DNA from: Eubacteriales bacterium
Lineage (GTDB): Bacteria > Bacillota > Clostridia > Peptostreptococcales > Anaerovoracaceae
Length of the DNA stretch: 64,000 nucleotides
Assembly (NCBI GenBank): GCA_028872475.1
Contig: JAQYMQ010000021.1
Span: 1 to 64,000 of the forward strand
Direction: 5' to 3'
Below are positions 1 through 8,145 of this stretch, in pieces. The translations under genes were made by a program, and so were the position numbers. Under the pieces are notes generated by a model that had not been told where the DNA came from, searched no databases, and was given only the letters and a program-made list of their open reading frames with translations. How positions within the stretch are numbered: the stretch's first letter is position 1; each line of letters begins with the position of its first letter.

Positions 1-81
1 TATTATTTTTATAATTTCCACTATTTATATCCTCCACAAATTCTAATTTATCTCTCAATATTCGCATATATTATACCATTT

Positions 82-1752
82 TTAAGCCATTTTTTCTATA
101 TCTACTTTCTGTGGTACTTGACAGTTTCCTATAAAGTTAAAATACACATCAACTTGTTGTTTTCTGTCTTTGCCTTTTCTTCCCCCTGTGGCTTCATGGA
201 CTACAACTTTTTCTATATACTCATTTATCATTGGTACTGTCAGTTCCTCAATGTCGGTATATTTCTCTATCATCTTCAGGAATTTATCGGTATCAACTTT
301 TCTCTGATGATAGCTTTCTATTTCATTTTCAAAATACTGTATTTGTTTTTCTAAGTCTTGTTGCTCTGTATCATAGGTGTTAAATAATCTATCAAAGTGT
401 TTTACAGGAATTTTTCCAAGTGCATGGTCTTCATATAGCTTTGTAATAAGGGTTGTTAGTTCTTCATTTCTTGATGACAGTTTTTCTAACTTTTCTTTAT
501 CCTCTTGATATTTTTCTTCTCTTTTTTCATCAGATAACTTGTTCATCACTTTTAGAAATTCTTGCTTTTCTTCTTTTGCAAAATTGGTTATTTCTTTGAT
601 GGATTTTAGGAGAATTTCATTCACTGTTTTTACTTTGATGTAGTGCATACTGCAACTTCCTTTTCTGTGTCTGTAATGTTGACATACAAAACAATAATCG
701 CAATCGTATTTCTTTTCTTTGTGTTCTGCCGGCTCTCTGTAACTTAACTTACCTCCACAATCTGAGCAGATTAAAAGTCCTGTAAATGGGTGTGAGGTTG
801 TCCCGTACTTCGGACTTCTTCTTACTGTCTTTCTTAACCTTTGGGCGTTATTCCATGTTTCTTCATCTATGATAACTTCATGGGTATTTTTGAATATAAT
901 GAGTTCATCTTCTTTCGCCTTTCTGCGTTTCTTGGTTTTGTAATCAAGGCATATTGTTTTACCAAGTACAGTATGTCCCATATATTCTCTTTTTTCTAAG
1001 ATATAACCTACTGTGGTCGGTGTCCAAAAATATGGGTCTTCTATTCCTCTTTTCTTGGAACTGTGGTTATTTTCGGGGTAATGTATTTCTGCATAGGCTG
1101 ATGGGATAAGGACTTTATCTTTGGTTAGTATATCTGCTATCTGTGTTACTCCATATCCCTCTATTACAAGATTGTAAATGCGTTTTACGACCTTTGCACT
1201 CTCTTTATCGACAAGTAGCTCCTGTTTGTTCTTTGGGTTTCTAAAATAGCCGTATGGAACGCTTGGAGATACTCTTTTGCCTTCTTCCATTCTTGCTCTG
1301 AAGATAGACTGTATTTTTCTTGATGTATCTCTTGCATACCATTCGTTCATGATATTTAGAAATGGGGTAAAGTCGCTTTCTGCTTGTTTCTCACTATCTA
1401 TTCCGTTATTGATGACGATAAATCTTACTCCCTTTTCTTTGAAAAGTATTTCGGTGTAAAAGCCTACTTTGAGATAATCTCTGCCAAACCTACTCATATC
1501 TTTTACTATCACAGTAGATACTTTGTTTTCTTCTACTGCTTTTATCATCTTTTGAAATCCCTCTCTATCAAAGGTTGTTCCGCTTACTCCATCATCGGTA
1601 TAGTGATAGATATTTGCAAAGCCGTTTCTTTTGGCATAACTTTCAAGTAGTTGCTTTTGATTGATGATGGAATTACTTTCTCCTTGCATTTCATCATCTC
1701 TGCTTAAACGCTCATAAAGAGCTGTTTGTCCTGTTCTTTTCGTATTTGACAT
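82..1752 (-). CDS. Large serine recombinase (TnpX/TndX type)
   Basis: Site-specific recombinase expected to excise and integrate a conjugative or mobilisable element. The 556-aa protein has an N-terminal resolvase domain with the likely catalytic Ser17 in YERLSRDDE, a central recombinase domain (about 165-275), a zinc ribbon (CSDCGGKL then a second Cys cluster near 350-370), a Lys/Glu-rich coiled coil (about 390-480) and a C-terminal DUF4368-like segment (EYIEKVVVHEA). This architecture and length match recombinases of Tn4451/Tn5397-type elements. The start is supported by a strong AAGGAGG about 8 bases upstream. It is the only transposition gene visible; cargo and transfer genes, if any, lie left of the window. 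Family is sure; element identity is inferred. Confidence 0.93.
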   Translation of the reverse strand: MSNTKRTGQTALYERLSRDDEMQGESNSIINQKQLLESYAKRNGFANIYHYTDDGVSGTTFDREGFQKMIKAVEENKVSTVIVKDMSRFGRDYLKVGFYTEILFKEKGVRFIVINNGIDSEKQAESDFTPFLNIMNEWYARDTSRKIQSIFRARMEEGKRVSPSVPYGYFRNPKNKQELLVDKESAKVVKRIYNLVIEGYGVTQIADILTKDKVLIPSAYAEIHYPENNHSSKKRGIEDPYFWTPTTVGYILEKREYMGHTVLGKTICLDYKTKKRRKAKEDELIIFKNTHEVIIDEETWNNAQRLRKTVRRSPKYGTTSHPFTGLLICSDCGGKLSYREPAEHKEKKYDCDYCFVCQHYRHRKGSCSMHYIKVKTVNEILLKSIKEITNFAKEEKQEFLKVMNKLSDEKREEKYQEDKEKLEKLSSRNEELTTLITKLYEDHALGKIPVKHFDRLFNTYDTEQQDLEKQIQYFENEIESYHQRKVDTDKFLKMIEKYTDIEELTVPMINEYIEKVVVHEATGGRKGKDRKQQVDVYFNFIGNCQVPQKVDIEKMA

Positions 1753-1794
1753 GAGAATTACCTCCTTTCCAAGTTTTTATTATTTTCTCTGTCC

Positions 1795-2751
1795 CTAAGA
1801 GGTTAATCCTTTAGGAACAGCATCAACTACAGGTGGTACAGATGGTACAGTTTCTACTTCCGATTCTGGTTTTGGTTTTACTATTGGTTGAGCTTTTTGT
1901 AGCTTAATTAGTTTAATTGGCTTACCCTTTACAATAAGATTTGTTTTAACAACAGCTTCTGTTTTATCTGGATATTTCACAATAATTTCAACAGGATATA
2001 TTGCCACCTTTGATGTGTCTGGCTTACCATTTTTAAAAATAAATGTAGTTTCACCAGGTAGTTCGTCCTTATTTGATATACCACTTTCTGCTTCCGGGGT
2101 TTCATCAACATTTACAATAATATCCATTGGTTTAGGGTTATGTAACGTAGATTGTGGCACATCCTTTGTAATCGTAAGGGGATTAATAGATTCATCAAAC
2201 GTTCCATCTTCATATGTTGTCCTTACCTTTATCTTATAAACACCCTTTTTAACAGGAAGTTTAGTATTATCCATAGCCTGATTAGCTTCATTTTTAATTT
2301 CTACAATTTCCTGCTTATAAGTTTTTGTTACATCCGCAACGCCTATACTGAAGTCCACTGTCTTTGGGGCTACCACTTTAGCAGTATCATCTAATGAATT
2401 TGGATCTGTAATATTGCCATTTGCTACTTCTAACAACGTAGTATCTAAAATATAACCTTCCATAACGTTAGTTTTCCAACCATATAATATTCCGCTATAA
2501 CTGTTTAATGAAGTGATATATTCCAAACCTTTTTCTCTAGCTTGCTTAACTTCATTTGTAAGGTTTCCATCGCGATCAACGTCAACTAGTTTTGTCTTAA
2601 AGTTAAATGTACCATAAATAGCTTTAGGAGAATGCCATCTTGCTCCCCAGTCATTACTAAATACCATTATAACTAACTGCATAATTGTATATAAATAAAA
2701 TTTATAATTAACGCAGTTTTGATAGTTTATCAAAAATGATTTGAAAGTCAA
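1795..2751 (-). pseudogene. Truncated Rib-domain surface protein remnant
   Basis: The reading frame looks like the C-terminal part of a secreted cell-wall protein. Residues about 205-275 resemble a Rib/alpha-like repeat (LPGETTFIFKNGKPDTSK, then PVEIIVKYPDKTEA), preceded by another beta-sandwich-like segment and followed by a Pro-rich tail (KPKPESEVETVPSVPP). There is no signal peptide, and the track's first codon is a TTG without a Shine-Dalgarno lying inside palindromic promoter DNA of the acc operon. There is no LPxTG anchor at the C-terminus, which stops 42 bases before the recombinase start. I read this as a gene fragment truncated at both ends, possibly by rearrangement with the neighbouring mobile element. 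A real short secreted protein is unlikely. Confidence 0.6.
2717..2735. promoter_or_regulatory. Inverted repeat upstream of the acc promoter
   Basis: Perfect 8-bp arms TTTTGATA and TATCAAAA are separated by 3 bp. The arms contain the TTTGA/TCAAA half-sites of FabT operators but at 7-bp rather than 3-bp spacing, so this may be a variant operator or a fortuitous hairpin. Confidence 0.4.
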
Positions 2752-2752
2752 A
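2740..2752. promoter_or_regulatory. Putative FabT operator, distal box
   Basis: TTTGA-AAG-TCAAA has the half-sites and 3-bp spacing of the FabT consensus (ANTTTGATTATCAAATT). It lies 9 bp upstream of the -35 element of the acc-fab promoter. The operon encodes a MarR protein of FabT type, so autoregulation is inferred. Confidence 0.55.
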
Positions 2753-2761
2753 ATATTTTTC

Positions 2762-2790
2762 TTGACATTATGCTATTTCATCCATATAAT
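2762..2790 (+). promoter_or_regulatory. Sigma-A promoter of the acc-fab operon
   Basis: Perfect -35 TTGACA (2762-2767) and perfect -10 TATAAT (2785-2790) with 17-bp spacing, about 70 bp upstream of accB. This is the strongest promoter match in the window, consistent with a promoter that is held down by a repressor. Confidence 0.85.
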
Positions 2791-2803
2791 AGGCGTAAAA
2801 TAG

Positions 2804-2816
2804 TTTGAATATCAAA
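2804..2816. promoter_or_regulatory. Putative FabT operator, proximal box
   Basis: TTTGA-ATA-TCAAA, in the context AGTTTGAATATCAAAGT, matches the FabT consensus at nearly every defined position. It lies 13 bp after the -10 element, over the expected transcription start, where a bound MarR repressor would block initiation. Confidence 0.65.
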
Positions 2817-2858
2817 GTATTTTAAACCAATAAAAAATTTTTTAATCGAGGGAACAAA

Positions 2859-3332
2859 ATGGATATTAATTTAATAAAAGAACTTGCAAATGTATTAAAT
2901 GATAAAGCTTTAAATGAGCTTGACTATTCTATAGATAATTGTCGAATAGTTTTGAAAAAAAATAATAATGTAAATTCAAATATAATTTTAGCTCAAAACG
3001 CTGATACAGAAGTCAGCATTACACCTTCAAATACTCCTAGTACACAAAATGCAGACAACTCAAAAAATGCAAATGCAGAAGACAATATTGATGACGAAAA
3101 AATAACTGCTAGTATAATCGGCACATTTTATGATAAACCTGCACCTGATGAAGAAAGCTTTGTAACTATAGGAACAAAAGTCAAAAAAGGTGATGTACTT
3201 TGTATCATTGAATCTATGAAATTAATGAATGAAATAAAAGCTCCTTTTGACTGTGTAATTACTTCAATATATGTGGACAACGAAGAAGTTGTTGAATTTG
3301 GACAAGAATTATTTGGCGTAAAGGTGATGTAA
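2859..3332 (+). CDS. accB: Biotin carboxyl carrier protein of acetyl-CoA carboxylase
   Basis: Carries biotin between the carboxylase and carboxyltransferase half-reactions that make malonyl-CoA. The 157-aa protein has a short N-terminal helix region, an Asn/Ala/Ser-rich linker (about 45-80) and a C-terminal biotinyl domain with ESMKLMNE. Lys121 is the expected biotinylation site; Ser replaces the common Ala before the Met. AGGGAAC upstream is a plausible Shine-Dalgarno. It is the first gene of the FAS II operon and its stop codon overlaps the accC start, suggesting translational coupling. Confidence 0.96.
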   Translation: MDINLIKELANVLNDKALNELDYSIDNCRIVLKKNNNVNSNIILAQNADTEVSITPSNTPSTQNADNSKNANAEDNIDDEKITASIIGTFYDKPAPDEESFVTIGTKVKKGDVLCIIESMKLMNEIKAPFDCVITSIYVDNEEVVEFGQELFGVKVM

Positions 3333-4693
3333 TGACTAAAAGTTTTAATAAAGTACTAGTAGCAAATCGTGGAGAAATCGCAGTTCGTATAATAAGGACT
3401 CTCAAAGATATGGGAATAAAAAGTGTAGCTATTTTCTCCGATGTCGACAAGGACTGCTTACACACAAAATTAGCTGACGAATCTATCTGTATAGGTCCTA
3501 AAAATGCTAAAGAAAGCTATCTTAATAAAATACAGATAATAAACGCAGCATTAATAACCGGTGCAGATGCAATACATCCCGGCTTCGGTTTTTTATCTGA
3601 AAACCCTAGCTTTGCTAAGATGTGCGAGATTTATAATATAAAATTTATAGGTCCATCTAGCAAGGTCATTGAAATGATGGGCAATAAAAATGTATCCAAG
3701 AATATGATGAAAGAAGCCGGCATACCTGTTGTTCCTGGTTCAGATGGAATAATTGAAGATATGAATACTGCTAAATCCACAGCCAAAAATATCGGTTATC
3801 CTGTAATTATAAAAGCAAGATCCGGTGGTGGTGGTAAAGGAATGCGAATAGTTAACAATCAAAAAGACTTAGAGCTTGCATTCCTATCTGCCAAAAAAGA
3901 AGCTGAAAACGCTTTCGGAGATGGGGCTTTATACATGGAAAAATTTATACAAGATCCTAGACATATAGAAGTTCAAATTATGGCAGACGAACTAGGCAAT
4001 GTTATTCATCTTTCAGGAAGGGATTGTTCACTTCAATTAAACCATCAAAAAGTTATTGAAGAAGCTCCCCCTACTGCTATTTCACCTGAAATAATGGAAA
4101 AACTCTACGAAACATCAATAAAAGCTACTAAACACGTTGGCTATACCAATGTTGGCACAATCGAATATCTTGTAGACAAAAACGATGATTTTTATTTCAT
4201 GGAAATGAATACAAGAATTCAAGTTGAACATCCTGTTACTGAAATGATTACAGGTATTGATATCGTGAAGGAACAAATCAATATTGCCCTTGAAAACAAG
4301 CTATCATATAAACAAGACGATATTAATGTAAAAGGACATGCCATAGAATGCAGGGTTAACGCCTACGAATACACTGATTCCGGCTTTATCCCAAGTTCAG
4401 GAAAAATAGAAGCCCTTAACTTACCTGGAGGCCCTGGCGTAAGAATTGACAATTCAATATATCAAGGATACGAAATATTGCCATTTTACGATTCCATGCT
4501 AGCCAAAATCATAACATATGCTAGTAATAGAACTGATGCAATAAAAATTATGGACAGAGCACTTAGTGAATTTGAAGTTAATGGAGTTAACACCAATGTT
4601 TCTTTCAACAAAAAAATAATGAACGATCAAAACTTTATTGACAACGCTTTTTCAACATCATACTTACAAGAGAAATTAAACAAAAAATCTTAA
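3332..4693 (+). CDS. accC: Biotin carboxylase subunit of acetyl-CoA carboxylase
   Basis: ATP-dependent carboxylation of biotin on AccB using bicarbonate. At 453 aa it is the usual length, with the N-terminal biotin carboxylase domain (FNKVLVANRGEIAVRIIRT), an ATP-grasp core with the Gly-rich loop KARSGGGGKGMR, the conserved EMNTRIQVEHPVTE active-site segment, and the C-terminal domain (IECRVNAY). It overlaps accB by 1 bp and is followed by accD after 24 bp. A standalone subunit rather than a pyruvate carboxylase is shown by the length and by the neighbouring accA and accD. Confidence 0.98.
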   Translation: MTKSFNKVLVANRGEIAVRIIRTLKDMGIKSVAIFSDVDKDCLHTKLADESICIGPKNAKESYLNKIQIINAALITGADAIHPGFGFLSENPSFAKMCEIYNIKFIGPSSKVIEMMGNKNVSKNMMKEAGIPVVPGSDGIIEDMNTAKSTAKNIGYPVIIKARSGGGGKGMRIVNNQKDLELAFLSAKKEAENAFGDGALYMEKFIQDPRHIEVQIMADELGNVIHLSGRDCSLQLNHQKVIEEAPPTAISPEIMEKLYETSIKATKHVGYTNVGTIEYLVDKNDDFYFMEMNTRIQVEHPVTEMITGIDIVKEQINIALENKLSYKQDDINVKGHAIECRVNAYEYTDSGFIPSSGKIEALNLPGGPGVRIDNSIYQGYEILPFYDSMLAKIITYASNRTDAIKIMDRALSEFEVNGVNTNVSFNKKIMNDQNFIDNAFSTSYLQEKLNKKS

Positions 4694-4717
4694 TTTAAAT
4701 TAAATCTGGAGAATTAT

Positions 4718-5569
4718 ATGATATTAGATCATTTTAGAAGAAAAAAATATAAAGCTGTAAAGAATCTAAATATACAGCCCGACATACTAATTCAATGTCC
4801 TGAATGTTCTGCTATGATTCTTAAAAGCGAAATGTTTGATAATCATAAAGTCTGTCCAAGTTGTGGTGGCTATATGAAGATGAATGCACGTGAAAGAATC
4901 AATCTCATTGTCGATAAAGATACATTCATCGAATATTTTCGAGATAAGCATCTAAGGGATCCGTTAAAATTTCCAAAATATAAAGAAAAACAGTTAGAAC
5001 TTAGAAAAAAACTTAATCAAGATGAAGCTGTAATTTGTGGCATTGGAAAGATTAACGATCACAAAGCAGTAATTGCCGTAATGGACACCCAATTTATGAT
5101 GGGCAGTATGGGCACTATCGTCGGCGAAAAAATCACTAAATCAATAGAATTATCTATAAAAAAGAAACTGCCACTGATTATATTCACTGCATCCGGTGGA
5201 GCAAGAATGCAAGAAGGAATGTTTTCTTTGATGCAAATGGCAAAAACTTCACAGGCAATCGCAAAGCATAATGAAAAAAAACTATTATATATATCAGTAC
5301 TCACAGATCCAACTACTGGTGGTGTAAGCGCTAGTTTCGCTAACTTAGGTGATATAATCATTGCCGAAAAAAATGCACTTATAGGCTTTGCAGGACAGCG
5401 CGTAATTAAGCAAGTTACTGGCACGACATTGCCAGAAGGATTTCAAAGAGCTGAATTTTTACTTAACCACGGCTTAATTGATATTATTGTAGAGAGACAC
5501 AACCTTAAGAAAACTCTTACCGATATTCTTTTAATCCATAACCATATACAAAACACAAAGAAGGGATAA
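4718..5569 (+). CDS. accD: Acetyl-CoA carboxylase carboxyltransferase subunit beta
   Basis: Transfers the carboxyl group from biotin to acetyl-CoA together with AccA. The 283-aa protein has an N-terminal four-Cys zinc ribbon (CPECSAMILKSEMFDNHKVC then PSCGG) and a crotonase-fold carboxyltransferase domain with FTASGGARMQEG and DPTTGGVSASFA. TGGAGAA precedes the ATG. It lies between accC and accA, with only a few bases to accA. The order accB-accC-accD-accA is common in Clostridia. Confidence 0.97.
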   Translation: MILDHFRRKKYKAVKNLNIQPDILIQCPECSAMILKSEMFDNHKVCPSCGGYMKMNARERINLIVDKDTFIEYFRDKHLRDPLKFPKYKEKQLELRKKLNQDEAVICGIGKINDHKAVIAVMDTQFMMGSMGTIVGEKITKSIELSIKKKLPLIIFTASGGARMQEGMFSLMQMAKTSQAIAKHNEKKLLYISVLTDPTTGGVSASFANLGDIIIAEKNALIGFAGQRVIKQVTGTTLPEGFQRAEFLLNHGLIDIIVERHNLKKTLTDILLIHNHIQNTKKG

Positions 5570-5573
5570 CTCT

Positions 5574-6314
5574 ATGAAAGCTATAGATATTGTAAAAATT
5601 TCACGTAGCCCTGAAAGACTTAAGGCACTGGATTACATCAATTATATGTGCAAACCTTTCATAGAATTTCACGGCGACAGATTATTTGCTGACGATCCCG
5701 CAGTCATAGGTGGTATCGGACAAATTGATAAACACTCTGTTATGATAATAGCTCAGCAAAAAGACCGAAATTATGGAATGCCAAATCCGGAGGGCTATCG
5801 CAAAGTTGTAAGGCTGGCAAAATATGCTGAAAAATTTAAACTCCCTCTCATAACATTAATAGATACACCAGGAGCTGGCTGTGGTATAGAAGCTGAAGAA
5901 AGAGGACAATCAACTGCAATTGCAAATTGTCTGTTGGAGTTCTCTAGACTAAAGATACCTACTCTCTCAATAATTATTGGCGAAGGTGGTAGCGGAGGCG
6001 CCCTCGCACTGAGCGTTACCGACGAAATCTGGATGCTAGAAAACAGTGTATACTCAATATTATCTCCCGAAGGCTTTGCAAGTATTTTATGGAAGGATAC
6101 AAATCGCAAAGATCAAGCTGCAGAATTAATGAGAATGACCAGTTATCATCTTATGGCAGACGGATTTATTAATAAAATAATCCCTGAAGATGGCGGAGAA
6201 TTGTATCATGTAAAAAATGAAATCTTGAGTTTTTTAGAAAAAGTGTTACCATATACTGCAGAAAAAAATTTAAAAAAGAGATATGAAAAATATAGAAAGG
6301 TTTTAGGGAGATAG
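5574..6314 (+). CDS. accA: Acetyl-CoA carboxylase carboxyltransferase subunit alpha
   Basis: Partner of AccD in the carboxyltransferase half-reaction. The 246-aa protein is shorter than the roughly 315-aa proteobacterial form because it lacks much of the N-terminal helical region, as in many Firmicutes. Core motifs are present: FIEFHGDRLFADDPAVIGG, LITLIDTPGAGCGIEAEERG and IIGEGGSGGALALS. The gene starts 4 bp after the accD stop and ends 2 bp before fabT. Confidence 0.97.
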   Translation: MKAIDIVKISRSPERLKALDYINYMCKPFIEFHGDRLFADDPAVIGGIGQIDKHSVMIIAQQKDRNYGMPNPEGYRKVVRLAKYAEKFKLPLITLIDTPGAGCGIEAEERGQSTAIANCLLEFSRLKIPTLSIIIGEGGSGGALALSVTDEIWMLENSVYSILSPEGFASILWKDTNRKDQAAELMRMTSYHLMADGFINKIIPEDGGELYHVKNEILSFLEKVLPYTAEKNLKKRYEKYRKVLGR

Positions 6315-6316
6315 TT

Positions 6317-6802
6317 ATGGCAGATCAAATTGGAAAAAACAAAGATTATAACGAAAGCAGACAACTTATAAACGAAATTATAGTCGAACTCTTTAACAAT
6401 ATTTTAATGATAGAAGAGCGTTCCTTAATCAAAAAGGGAATTTCGCTATCTATGACAGAAGTTCACACTATAGAAGCCATTGGTATCGGAAATAAAAGAA
6501 CCATGTCAGATATAGCAGAAGACCTTGAAATCACCATGGGTACATTAACAACAATGATTACAAAGCTTGAAAGAAAAGGTTATGTACAAAGAGAAAGAGC
6601 TTCTAAAGATAGAAGAGTAGTATTGGCTAGCCTTACTGAAAAAGGCGAAGAAATCGAACAGACACATCGAGATTTTCACGATGAAATGATTGATCACCTA
6701 ATGGCAGATTTAAAGCTTGATGAAGATAGAGCTCTAATACTAGCACTAAAAAACATAAATGACTTTTTCATTCGTGAATATGGAGGCAATAATGGGCATT
6801 AA
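6317..6802 (+). CDS. fabT: MarR-family repressor, FabT-like
   Basis: Winged-helix regulator of 161 aa with a MarR core (about 40-120): helix-turn-helix region MSDIAEDLEITMGTLTTMITKLERKGYVQR and wing ERASKDRRVVLASLTEKG. FabT proteins repress FAS II genes with long-chain acyl-ACP as co-repressor. Here the gene sits inside the FAS operon just before fabH, the same placement as in streptococci, and palindromes resembling FabT operators flank the operon promoter. The gene ends 11 bp inside fabH, whose Shine-Dalgarno lies in the last codons. Ligand and direct regulation are inferred from family and context. Confidence 0.85.
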   Translation: MADQIGKNKDYNESRQLINEIIVELFNNILMIEERSLIKKGISLSMTEVHTIEAIGIGNKRTMSDIAEDLEITMGTLTTMITKLERKGYVQRERASKDRRVVLASLTEKGEEIEQTHRDFHDEMIDHLMADLKLDEDRALILALKNINDFFIREYGGNNGH

Positions 6803-7787
6803 TATAATCTCAACAGGAAGCTTTACGTCCAACGAAATACTAGACAATATTCAACTTTCTGAAATGGTGGATACAAGTGAAGAATGGATAATAGAAAGAA
6901 CCGGGATCAAAACAAGACATATTGCGAGCGATTTCACAACAGAAGATCTCGCTGCCAACGCATGTGATAATGCAATTAAAAATGCCAACTTAAATAAAGA
7001 TGATATACAGCTAATAATAGTAGCATCTGTCACCTCTGACACAGTAGTTCCCTCTTCATCATTTTTAGTATCAGAAAAGTTAGATATAAAAAACTGTACC
7101 TGCTTTGACATCAACGTGGCATGTAGCGGTTTTATATATTCTATAACCGTTGCAAAAGCACTAATGGCATCTTTAAATATAAAATATGCCGCCGTAATTG
7201 GCGCTGAAAAGCTTAGCAAAGTCGTAGATTGGGGTGATAGGGCTAGTTGTGTACTCTTTGGGGATGGTGCAGGATGTGTAATCTTAGAAAATACGGATAT
7301 TACCAATACGGCAAAAAATTCTAAATTTAATTGTCAACTAGAGATTGTAGCTAACACTATCGGTGGCAACTTCGATTATAAAAAATATCTCACAATTGCT
7401 AGAAAAGATAAAATAGATGACCAAGTCAATCCATTCATAAAAATGAACGGTAGACAGATATATAAATTTGCTACTGAAATAGGTATTGAAGTAATAGATG
7501 AGTTGCTCAAAAAAAGTAATATTAACAAGGATGAACTAGCATTGATTGTACCGCATCAAGCCAACAGTCGTATTGTAGACACTCTTGCTGAAAAAAGCGG
7601 TATTGATAAGAAAAAATGGTTCATTAATATAGATAAATATGGCAATACATCATCAGCAAGTGTACCTATAGCTATGGATGAAGCCCTTGATTCTTTCGAT
7701 TTTGAAAGCAATCGCGGTAAATATATCATTTCACTAGCTTTTGGAGGTGGCTTAAGCTTTGGCGGTATACTTGTAAAAATAATTTAA
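6792..7787 (+). CDS. fabH: Beta-ketoacyl-ACP synthase III
   Basis: Starts fatty-acid synthesis by condensing an acyl-CoA primer with malonyl-ACP. I use the ATG at 6792, preceded by GGAGG at a good distance, rather than the track start at 6759; this gives 331 aa. The thiolase-fold catalytic triad is visible: Cys111 in INVACSGFIYS, His in VPHQANSRI and Asn in YGNTSSASVP. It overlaps fabT by 11 bp. A 131-bp gap to acpP follows and may hold an internal promoter, though none is clear. Confidence 0.97.
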   Translation: MGINIISTGSFTSNEILDNIQLSEMVDTSEEWIIERTGIKTRHIASDFTTEDLAANACDNAIKNANLNKDDIQLIIVASVTSDTVVPSSSFLVSEKLDIKNCTCFDINVACSGFIYSITVAKALMASLNIKYAAVIGAEKLSKVVDWGDRASCVLFGDGAGCVILENTDITNTAKNSKFNCQLEIVANTIGGNFDYKKYLTIARKDKIDDQVNPFIKMNGRQIYKFATEIGIEVIDELLKKSNINKDELALIVPHQANSRIVDTLAEKSGIDKKKWFINIDKYGNTSSASVPIAMDEALDSFDFESNRGKYIISLAFGGGLSFGGILVKII

Positions 7788-7918
7788 GATAATACATTTA
7801 TTATTTAATAAGTAAATTAGTAAATTAGTACATCAATAAATAAACACAATAAGATATTTACTTGCCCAGCAAGTTTATATATAAAATTTAAAATTGTAAA
7901 AATGAAAGGTAAAGAAAA

Positions 7919-8143
7919 ATGATAGAAAAAATTAAAGAAATACTAGCAAACCAATTAGATGTAGAAATTGAAGAAATAACAGCAGAAAGCGATATACAAA
8001 AAGACTTAAAAGCTGACTCACTAGACGTAATGGATATAGTAGCTGAAATAGAAGATGAATTTGACATTGAAATTGATGACGAAGAAATCGAAAAATTTGT
8101 TACTCCACAGGACATAGTAGACTATATAGAAAAGGTAAAATAA
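7919..8143 (+). CDS. acpP: Acyl carrier protein
   Basis: Acidic 74-aa carrier that holds growing acyl chains on a 4'-phosphopantetheine arm. The attachment site is Ser34 in the DSL motif (LKADSLDVMDIV). Glu/Asp-rich helices II and III follow, as expected for FabD/FabF/FabG docking. The Shine-Dalgarno AAAGG lies close upstream. fabK follows after 2 bp. The upstream 131 bp are AT-rich with short direct repeats (AGTAAATT) and a small ACTTGC/GCAAGT hairpin of unknown meaning. Confidence 0.97.
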   Translation: MIEKIKEILANQLDVEIEEITAESDIQKDLKADSLDVMDIVAEIEDEFDIEIDDEEIEKFVTPQDIVDYIEKVK

Positions 8144-8145
8144 AA

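Noticed and set aside
90-2394. Plus-strand ORFs opposite the recombinase and surface-protein remnant (118-354, 1277-1459, 1384-1650, 2015-2239, 2152-2394)
   Set aside because: Shadow frames of minus-strand genes with hydrophobic low-complexity sequence and no ribosome binding sites.
7858-7873. ACTTGC-CCA-GCAAGT hairpin upstream of acpP
   Set aside because: Only 6 bp with no T-run; not enough to call a terminator, attenuator or operator.
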